Assembly: GCA_036260075.1 (NCBI GenBank)
Contig: DATAAM010000007.1
Coordinates: 1 to 9,236, forward strand
Length of the DNA: 9,236 nt
Direction: 5' to 3'
Source: DATAAM01 sp036260075
GTDB lineage: Bacteria; Actinomycetota; Acidimicrobiia; Acidimicrobiales; JAHWLA01
The notes beneath the pieces are model-generated. The model saw nothing but the letters and a program-made list of their open reading frames with translations, did not search any database and was not told where the DNA came from. Position numbers and translations under genes: made by a program. The stretch's first letter is position 1. Each line of letters starts with the position of its first letter. Below are positions 1 through 5,023 of this stretch, one piece after another.

Positions 1-356
1 CGCGATGGGCGGGACGTGAGGTCGACGGTCTTGGCCCCGGCTTCGCCGGCCAGCTCGATCGCCCGGTGGGTGAGAGCCTCTCCCACCCCGCGACCGCGGG
101 CGGACTCGTCGACCACGACGTCTTCGATCCAGGCCCGCACGCCCGTGGGGATGCGGAACACCACGAGGGTGAGCGTGCCCACCACGGCGTCGCCGTCGCG
201 CGCCACGAGCACGCTGGTCCCCGGGGCGGCCACGAGCTCGGCCAGCTCCTCCTTGCCGGGGGGCGGCGACGAGCGGGACAGCTGGGGGACCAGGCGGGCG
301 AACGCCTCCACCAACTCGGGCGTGGCCTCGTCGGCCACCTCCACCGACACCGTCAT
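1..356 (-). CDS. GNAT-family N-acetyltransferase (C-terminus cut by window edge)
   Basis: Probably moves an acetyl group from acetyl-CoA to an amine; the substrate cannot be read from the sequence. The visible part is 118 codons from ATG 356. Residues 1-45 form the helical N-terminal part, followed by strand-rich segments (TSVLVARDG, VVGTLTLVVF). The WIEDVVVDESARGRGVG segment at about residues 80-96 is the GNAT motif A strand plus the R/QxxGxG/A pyrophosphate-binding loop (RGRGVG). A helix and the next strand (AKTVDLTS) then run to the edge. A full GNAT domain is about 140-160 residues, so roughly 25-40 are missing. Its ATG overlaps the TGA of the upstream citrate synthase gene (ATGA, 353-356), and no purine-rich ribosome site precedes it. 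Translation therefore probably depends on ribosomes finishing citrate synthase. Family assignment is firm; a role in protein or small-molecule acetylation is open. Confidence 0.88.
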   Translation of the reverse strand, partial: MTVSVEVADEATPELVEAFARLVPQLSRSSPPPGKEELAELVAAPGTSVLVARDGDAVVGTLTLVVFRIPTGVRAWIEDVVVDESARGRGVGEALTHRAIELAGEAGAKTVDLTSRPS

Positions 357-1885
357 TCGGGGACGGGCTGGGGCGGCGGCGGGCCCACGTAGCGGGCGCT
401 GGGCCGGATGATGCGGTTGTCGGCCGCCTGCTCGAGGATGTTGGCGCACCAGCCGATCACGCGGCTCGAGGCGAAGGTGGGCGTGAACATCTCCCTCGGC
501 AGCCCACAGCGGTCCATGACCACGCCCGCGTAGAACTCCACGTTGGTGTAGAGCTTGCGGCCCGGCTTGAGCTCGGCGAGCACCTGCACCACCGTGCGCT
601 CCACCTGCTTGGCGAACTCGACCTTCTCGCCGCCGAGGCGCTCCGCCACCCCGCGCAGCATCACCGAGCGCGGGTCGTCGGTCTTGTAGACGCGGTGGCC
701 GAAGCCCATGATGCGCCCGCCGTGCAGCACGGCGTCGCGGATCCATGCGTCCGCCCGGTCGGGCGTGCCGATGGCGTCGAGCATGTCGAGCGCCCGGCTG
801 GGCGCCCCGCCGTGCAGCGGGCCCGACAGCGCGCCCATGGCGCCCGCCACCGCGGCGCCGAGGTCGGCGCCCGTCGAGGTGATCACCCGCGCCGTGAACG
901 TCGAGGCGTTGAAGCCGTGGTCGATGGTGGAGATCAGGTACTGCTCGACAGCCCGGGCCTCGTCGGCCCCCGGCTCCTCGCCCCGCAGCATGTAGAGGTA
1001 GTTCGCCGCGTAGCCGAGCTCCGGATGCGGCTCGATCGGCTCCTTCCCCTGGCGCAGCCGGTACAGGGCCATGGCCAACGTGGGCACCACCGCGCAGATG
1101 CGCAGGGCGTTGGCCCGCAGCTCGGCGGCGTCGACGTCGAGCGACGGCCGGAACCCGAGCGCCTGCGCCGTGGCCGACACCGCCGTGCGCAGGGCGTCGA
1201 GCGGCCCGCCCACGTCGGCGCCCGCAGCGGCCAGCGCCGGCAGCAGCGGCCGCACCCCGTCGGGGACGGAGCGCAGCGGCGAGACCTCCTCCAGGAACGC
1301 CTCCCGCTGGGCGGCCGTGGGCAGCTCGCCCTCGAACAGCAGGTGCCACACGTCCTCAAGCGACCGCTTCTCGCACAGCTCCACGGCGTCGTACTGCCGG
1401 TAGTGGTAGAAGCCCTCCTGGCCCCGCACGTCGCCGACGCACGTCTCGGCCACGATCACGCCGTCGAGGCCGCGGGGCGCCTCGATCTGGCCGGGATGGG
1501 TGACCGGTTGGATCTGGGCGATGCGAACGAGGTCGCGCATCGACACCACGCCCACCAGCTCGCCGTCCTGCACGACCGGGAAGTGGCGGTAGCCCTTGGA
1601 CGCCAGGTCGTCCCAGGCGCGGTGCACGTCGGTGTCGGGCGTCACCGTCTCGGGCGCCTCGGTCATCCACTCCGACACCTTGGTGCCCGACGGGTCGGCG
1701 CCCGCCGCCGCGAAGCGGATGAGGTCTCGTTCGGTGAGGATGCCGATGGGCCGGTTGCCGTCGACGACGACCACCGAGCCGACCTTGTGATCGACCATTC
1801 GGCCTGCGACCTCGGCCAGCGTGTGCGACGGGTCCGCCGTGAGCACCGGGCTGCTCATGATGTCGGCCACGGTCCGGGATGCCAT
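353..1885 (-). CDS. Citrate synthase (CitA-like) with N-terminal tandem CBS domains
   Basis: Condenses acetyl-CoA with oxaloacetate to citrate in the cytoplasm; 2-methylcitrate synthase activity with propionyl-CoA cannot be excluded. The 510-residue product has two parts. Residues about 8-60 and 72-124 are CBS domains, each with the G-h-h-T/S-x-x-D nucleotide-contact motif (GILTERDL 48-55, GVVSMRDL 112-119). Residues about 128-510 are a normal-length citrate synthase. Its active-site histidines are visible in DHGFNAST (His323), GPLHGG (His358) and GFGHRVYK (His397), along with Arg406 and Arg475. The usual catalytic Asp of the NVDFY motif is Glu450 (TNVEFYAG). From memory, mycobacterial CitA (citrate synthase 2) also has NVEF, and the C-terminal IRPSARYVGP resembles CitA. 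ATG 1885 is supported by AAGGAGG four bases upstream and by the intact CBS1 domain directly after it. CBS pairs usually bind AMP, ADP, ATP or S-adenosylmethionine, so allosteric control is inferred. It is co-transcribed and overlaps by four bases with the GNAT gene. Confidence 0.95.
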   Translation of the reverse strand: MASRTVADIMSSPVLTADPSHTLAEVAGRMVDHKVGSVVVVDGNRPIGILTERDLIRFAAAGADPSGTKVSEWMTEAPETVTPDTDVHRAWDDLASKGYRHFPVVQDGELVGVVSMRDLVRIAQIQPVTHPGQIEAPRGLDGVIVAETCVGDVRGQEGFYHYRQYDAVELCEKRSLEDVWHLLFEGELPTAAQREAFLEEVSPLRSVPDGVRPLLPALAAAGADVGGPLDALRTAVSATAQALGFRPSLDVDAAELRANALRICAVVPTLAMALYRLRQGKEPIEPHPELGYAANYLYMLRGEEPGADEARAVEQYLISTIDHGFNASTFTARVITSTGADLGAAVAGAMGALSGPLHGGAPSRALDMLDAIGTPDRADAWIRDAVLHGGRIMGFGHRVYKTDDPRSVMLRGVAERLGGEKVEFAKQVERTVVQVLAELKPGRKLYTNVEFYAGVVMDRCGLPREMFTPTFASSRVIGWCANILEQAADNRIIRPSARYVGPPPPQPVPE

Positions 1886-1889
1886 GCGG

Positions 1890-1896
1890 CCTCCTT
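1890..1896 (-). promoter_or_regulatory. Ribosome binding site of the CBS-citrate synthase gene
   Basis: The minus strand reads AAGGAGG followed by four bases (CCGC) and ATG 1885. It is the strongest Shine-Dalgarno match in the window and fixes this start. Most other genes here have weak or no visible ribosome sites, which suggests that citrate synthase is translated strongly. Confidence 0.8.
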
Positions 1897-1924
1897 GGCG
1901 AATTGGTGCGGTTGCGGCGATCCG

Positions 1925-1930
1925 AGTGTA
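1925..1930 (-). promoter_or_regulatory. Candidate -10 element (TACACT) for the citrate synthase operon
   Basis: The minus strand carries TACACT, which fits the actinobacterial TAnnnT -10 consensus. Transcription would start near 1918 and leave a leader of about 33 bases that contains the AAGGAGG site. No convincing -35 hexamer is seen 17-19 bases upstream, a region that already lies inside the divergent SDR gene. This is inferred from position and motif only. Confidence 0.4.
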
Positions 1931-1938
1931 GTGGTGAG

Positions 1939-2769
1939 GTGCGCATCCGGGGCTCGGTCGTGGTGGTCACCGGCGCGTCGGCGGGCATCGGGCGCGAGAC
2001 CGCGATCCTGCTGGCCCGGCGCGGCGCGCGGGTGTGGGCGGTGGCCCGCAGCGAGGCCGCTCTGGAGCGCTTGGCCGGCGAGCACCCCAACGTGGTGCCG
2101 TTCGCGGCCGACCTCACCGACGACCAGGCCCGCGCCGCGCTGGTCGACACCGTCGGTGCCGTCGACGTGCTCGTCAACAACGCGGGCATCGGGTGGACCG
2201 GCCTCGTCGAGGAGATGTCCGCCGAGGAGGTTCGCCGGTTGTTCGAGATCAACGTGTTCGCCCTCGTCGACCTCACGCAGCGGGTGCTGCCCGGCATGCT
2301 CGAACGGCGGCGCGGCCACATCTGCAACGTGGCGTCGGTGGCGTCGTGGGTGGCCACACCGCCGATCACGATGTACTCCGCCACCAAGTTCGCGGTGCAG
2401 GGCTTCAGCGACGGCCTGCGGCGCGAGGTACGAGGACGTGGGGTCACGGTGAGCACGGTGAACCCCGGTCCGGTCGACACCACCTTCGCCCGGCGGGCCA
2501 TCGTGGGTGACCGGCCCACCGAGCAACTGGGTGAGCACGGCATGCCGGGCGTACCGCCCCAGTGGGTGGCGCGGGCGGTGGCACGGGCCGTTCGCATGGG
2601 CGGCGTGCCGGGCTGGACGACAGTGGCGGTGCCGCGAGCGCTGGGACTGGGGCGCGTCGGCGCCGTCCCCGGCGTGCAGCTCGCCGTCGACGTCGCCTGC
2701 CTGTTCACCCGGAGGGCGGGGGTTCGACTTCGGCGGCGAGCGGCTCCCGTGCCGTCCGATACCGACTGA
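1939..2769 (+). CDS. Classical SDR-family NAD(P)-dependent oxidoreductase
   Basis: A short-chain dehydrogenase/reductase that would oxidise an alcohol or reduce a carbonyl with NAD(P)H; the substrate is unknown. From GTG 1939 the product is 276 residues. It shows the Rossmann cofactor loop TGASAGIG (11-18), an Arg after strand 2 (VARSE, Arg37) that hints at NADP(H), Asp58 in AADLTD, NNAG (80-83) and Asn105. The catalytic Ser133 is followed by YSATK with Tyr146 and Lys150. PGPVDT (176-181) is the usual loop after strand 6. The last 20 residues are arginine-rich and not conserved-looking. ATG 1879 would add 20 residues without SDR character and overlap the start of the divergent citrate synthase gene. 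GTG 1939 instead places the glycine loop at the usual distance from the N-terminus. No proper ribosome site precedes GTG 1939. The gene's 3' end overlaps the opposing exporter gene by 65 bases. It is an intact, single-gene unit. Confidence 0.9.
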   Translation: MRIRGSVVVVTGASAGIGRETAILLARRGARVWAVARSEAALERLAGEHPNVVPFAADLTDDQARAALVDTVGAVDVLVNNAGIGWTGLVEEMSAEEVRRLFEINVFALVDLTQRVLPGMLERRRGHICNVASVASWVATPPITMYSATKFAVQGFSDGLRREVRGRGVTVSTVNPGPVDTTFARRAIVGDRPTEQLGEHGMPGVPPQWVARAVARAVRMGGVPGWTTVAVPRALGLGRVGAVPGVQLAVDVACLFTRRAGVRLRRRAAPVPSDTD

Positions 2770-3970
2770 ACTCCGGCAGCAGCCGCGCCACCGCCAGCAC
2801 GCCGAGCACGCAGGCCACGCCGCCCGACACCACCGAGAACCGCACGTTCGTCAGGGCGGCGACGACGCCCGCCTCGGCGTCGCCCAAGCGGGGACCGCCC
2901 GTCACCACCGCCGCCTGCACCGACGACACGCGGCCGCGCAGGGCGTCCGACACCGACGTGTGGAGAATCGTGTTGCGGAAGATGGCCGACACCACGTCGG
3001 CGCCGCCCGCCACGCCGAGGAGCACGAGCGCGAGCGGCAGCCAGTCGGTCAACCCGAACCCGATCATCGCCACCCCCCACGTGCCCACCGCCAGCAGCAC
3101 GGCCCGGCCCTGCCGGTGGACGTGTCCCACCCAGCCGGTGGTGAGCGCGGCGAGCAGCGCGCCCGCACCGGGCGCCGCCGCCAGCAGGCCGTAGGTGGTG
3201 GCGCCACCGCCGAAGACCCGCTCGGCCATGGCGGGGAACAGCGCGCGAGGCAGGCCGAAGATCATGGCGTCGAGGTCGATGGCGAACACGCCGATCAGCT
3301 CTCGCTTGCTGCGGACGAACCGCAGGCCCTCGACGATGCTCGCCAGCCCCGCCTTGGTGCCCCCGCCCTGAGGCGGCACCGGCGCCATGCGCAGAAGCGA
3401 GGCGAACGCCACGGCGAACGTGGCGACGTCGAGCCAGAACACCGTGGGCAGGCCTGCATTGGCGATGAGCACGCCACCCAGCGCCGGGCCGAACACGCCG
3501 CCGACCTGCATGAGGATCTGCCACAGCGCGTACGCCGAGGGCAACAGGCGGGCGGGGACCACGTTCGGGACGGTGGCGGACCGGGCGGGGCGGTCGAGGC
3601 CGGAGAGCCCGGCGGCGATCGAGCTGAGCACGTAGATCGGCCACACCGCGGGCCGGTCGAGGGAGGCGTTGACGGCCAGCCCGACGCTGGTGGCGGCCAG
3701 CGCGACCTGGGTGCAGAGGAGGAGGCGACGGCGGTCGACGGCGTCGGCCACCGAGCCGCCCACCAGCGAGCCGACGACGAGGGGCACCAGCTCGGCCAGG
3801 CTCACCAACCCGACCTGCAACGACGAGCCGGTGAGGTGGAACACCTGGTACGGCACCGCCACCATCGTCAGCTGCGTGCCGACGTAGCTGACCATCTGGC
3901 CGAACCAGAGCCGTCGGAAGTCGGGCGACTCGCGCAACGGCGAGACGTCGACCAGCAGGCGGCGGCGCAC
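2705..3970 (-). CDS. MFS transporter, MFS_3/EntS-like exporter
   Basis: A 12-helix major facilitator permease of the inner membrane, probably a proton-coupled exporter. It resembles the enterobactin exporter EntS in layout: SPLRESPDFRRLWFGQ before helix 1, VAVPYQVFHLTGSSLQVGL across helix 1 and the following loop, and the motif-A-like loop GGSVADAVDRRRLLL (71-85) between helices 2 and 3. A second, degenerate loop (GRVSSVQ) follows LHTSVSDALR in the C-terminal half. Hydrophobic spans recur through residue 398, followed by a polar tail. Product length from GTG 3970 is 421 residues, as expected for the family. The frame stays open to GTG 4030 (441 residues), but that codon sits inside a perfect inverted repeat and would add a proline-rich segment. 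GTG 3970 follows a TACGGT hexamer by eight bases and fits a leaderless start. No siderophore, antibiotic or regulator gene is adjacent, so the substrate is unknown. Confidence 0.9.
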   Translation of the reverse strand: MRRRLLVDVSPLRESPDFRRLWFGQMVSYVGTQLTMVAVPYQVFHLTGSSLQVGLVSLAELVPLVVGSLVGGSVADAVDRRRLLLCTQVALAATSVGLAVNASLDRPAVWPIYVLSSIAAGLSGLDRPARSATVPNVVPARLLPSAYALWQILMQVGGVFGPALGGVLIANAGLPTVFWLDVATFAVAFASLLRMAPVPPQGGGTKAGLASIVEGLRFVRSKRELIGVFAIDLDAMIFGLPRALFPAMAERVFGGGATTYGLLAAAPGAGALLAALTTGWVGHVHRQGRAVLLAVGTWGVAMIGFGLTDWLPLALVLLGVAGGADVVSAIFRNTILHTSVSDALRGRVSSVQAAVVTGGPRLGDAEAGVVAALTNVRFSVVSGGVACVLGVLAVARLLPEFSRYRTAREPLAAEVEPPPSG

Positions 3971-3978
3971 GGTCGAGG

Positions 3979-3984
3979 ACCGTA
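3979..3984 (-). promoter_or_regulatory. Candidate -10 element (TACGGT) for a leaderless exporter mRNA
   Basis: The minus strand has TACGGT, then eight bases (CCTCGACC), then GTG 3970. TAnnnT followed 6-9 bases later by a purine-starting start codon is the usual layout of leaderless actinobacterial genes. No Shine-Dalgarno sequence lies before this GTG, which agrees. No clear -35 is seen; its expected place falls on the edge of the inverted repeat at 4002-4040. Confidence 0.4.
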
Positions 3985-4001
3985 CCGGCCCCGGACGCGG
4001 A

Positions 4002-4040
4002 ACTGTGCGGAGCTCCGGCGTGGCCGGCACTCCGCACAGT
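4002..4040 (-). terminator. Perfect 11-bp inverted repeat: candidate terminator after the lhr-nei2 cluster
   Basis: ACTGTGCGGAG (4002-4012) and CTCCGCACAGT (4030-4040) are exact reverse complements. Inside, after a 2x2 mismatch, CCGG (4015-4018) can pair with CCGG (4024-4027), leaving a five-base loop. The structure begins 19 bases past the TAA of the small ORF and lies before the proposed start of the exporter, so it sits between two minus-strand units. It lacks a T-run (only TT follows the stem in the minus direction), so it is not a textbook intrinsic terminator. It could instead be an operator or attenuator of the exporter gene. Confidence 0.45.
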
Positions 4041-4059
4041 CCGAGGGCGGGGGTAGGTG

Positions 4060-4206
4060 TTAGGCGGTGGGCAATGGACGGAGCGCGTCGTCGACGTCGG
4101 CGAGCAGCTCCTCGATGCTCTCCTTCACGGCGCGAGCCCGCTCCGACTGCCTGGTCCGGTGTGCCCGGGACAGCGGGGGCGGAAGCACGTCGAGCATCTC
4201 TTCCAT
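4060..4206 (-). CDS. Small charged helical protein, 48 residues, unknown function
   Basis: I do not recognise a family. The frame runs from ATG 4206 to TAA 4060 and encodes 48 residues. Residues 1-13 include a proline run (LPPPL); residues 14-40 are rich in Arg, Glu and Asp, and ARAVKESIEELLADVDDAL looks like an amphipathic helix. There are no cysteines, signal peptide or membrane segment. About 42 of 48 codons end in G or C, as in the neighbouring genes. It lies 37 bases after the nei2 stop on the same strand and ends 19 bases before the inverted repeat, so it would be the last gene of the lhr-nei2 operon. The frame is open further upstream into the end of nei2 but has no ATG or GTG there. 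A G-rich stretch about 11-17 bases before ATG 4206 is at best a weak ribosome site; ATG at codon 4 is an alternative start. Confidence 0.5.
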   Translation of the reverse strand: MEEMLDVLPPPLSRAHRTRQSERARAVKESIEELLADVDDALRPLPTA

Positions 4207-4243
4207 TGTCGGCGCGATACCCCCGCCGGGTTGAGCAGGAAAC

Positions 4244-4990
4244 TCAGCCCTGGCACCGCGAGCACCAGTAGAGCGGCCGGGCGCGGGGGCCGCCCCGCTC
4301 GACCGCGACAGGGGTGCCGCAACGTCGGCACGGGCGTCCCGCCCGCCCGTACACCCAGGGCTCGCGGCGTCCGGCCGCCATCAGGCGGCCCGCCTCGGTG
4401 ACGAGCGCGTCGAGCTCTTCGGCGGGCACGTCGCCGACGGAGCGCCACGGATGCATGCGCCGGACGAACAGCACCTCGCAGCGCCAGATGTTGCCGATGC
4501 CCGACACCACCCGCTGGTCGAGCAGGAGATCGCCCACCGACGTGTCGGGCGGGAGGGCGGCAGCCCGTCGTCGCACCTCGGCCACGTCGATCGGCGGGCG
4601 CAGCACGTCGGGGCCCAGGCCCGCGACGGCCGGGTGGGCCTCGACCTCCCGCTCCGTGAGCAGCTCGACCACCGGCGCGTCGAAGCACACGGCCACGCGG
4701 TCGCCTGCCTCCAGCACGGCCGCCGCCCGCCACTGCGGCTTCCGCCACCGCTGGCCCCGGCTGTAGCGGTGCCACGACCCGGTCAGCTGCATGTGGGTGT
4801 GCAGCACGTCGCCGCCCTCGAAGCGGATCAGCAGGTGCTTGGCCCGGGCCTCCACTTCCACCACCCGCCGGCCCACCACCCGCTCCAGCGGCGCCTTCAC
4901 GGTACGGCTGTGCGCGGCGGTGACCTCGCGCCCCTCCAGCCACGCCGCCAGCGACCGCGCCGTGCGGAGGATGGTGTCACCCTCAGGCAC
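4244..4990 (-). CDS. nei2: Fpg/Nei-family DNA glycosylase/AP lyase (endonuclease VIII-like, Nei2 type)
   Basis: Base-excision repair enzyme that removes oxidised bases and cleaves the abasic site by beta/delta elimination. The 248-residue product starts MPEGD, so after Met removal Pro2 is the Schiff-base nucleophile and Glu3 the acid. Lys51 (ARAKHLL) matches the conserved catalytic-domain lysine. The helix-two-turn-helix region is LLLDQRVVSGIGNIW (about 155-169) with Asn167 of GIGN. The C-terminal zinc finger has Cys221, Cys224, Cys243 and Cys246 (CxxC-18-CxxC), with Arg238 five residues before the third Cys where Fpg has its DNA-contacting Arg. MPEGD rather than MPELP separates it from MutM/Fpg. 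The start is GTG 4990, required because the proline must be residue 2; a G-rich stretch precedes it. It follows lhr by 33 bases in the same direction. From memory, M. tuberculosis has the same neighbours (Rv3296 lhr, Rv3297 nei). Confidence 0.95.
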   Translation of the reverse strand: MPEGDTILRTARSLAAWLEGREVTAAHSRTVKAPLERVVGRRVVEVEARAKHLLIRFEGGDVLHTHMQLTGSWHRYSRGQRWRKPQWRAAAVLEAGDRVAVCFDAPVVELLTEREVEAHPAVAGLGPDVLRPPIDVAEVRRRAAALPPDTSVGDLLLDQRVVSGIGNIWRCEVLFVRRMHPWRSVGDVPAEELDALVTEAGRLMAAGRREPWVYGRAGRPCRRCGTPVAVERGGPRARPLYWCSRCQG

Positions 4991-5023
4991 CCAACCCCAC
5001 CCCCCACCAGAACGGCGAAACGA

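Noticed and set aside
1879..1938. Upstream extension of the SDR gene from ATG 1879
   Set aside because: It overlaps the divergent citrate synthase start codon, adds residues without Rossmann-fold character and would remove all room for promoters.
695..2452. Plus-strand open frame of 585 codons
   Set aside because: It lies antisense to citrate synthase and then out of frame in the SDR gene. The composition is Arg/His/Gly-rich, with no motif.
3971..4030. Exporter start at GTG 4030
   Set aside because: The codon lies within the right arm of a perfect inverted repeat, and the added 20 residues are Pro/Arg-rich and precede the family's normal N-terminus. Kept only as an alternative.
1356..4037. 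Minus-strand open frame of 893 codons
   Set aside because: It crosses the citrate synthase start, runs antisense to the whole SDR gene and out of frame with the exporter. Its product is Arg/Pro/Ala-rich with no domain, which is typical of a high-GC shadow frame.
4002..4040. Inverted repeat as the end of an insertion element
   Set aside because: No transposase, target-site duplication or second copy of the arms is seen in the window.
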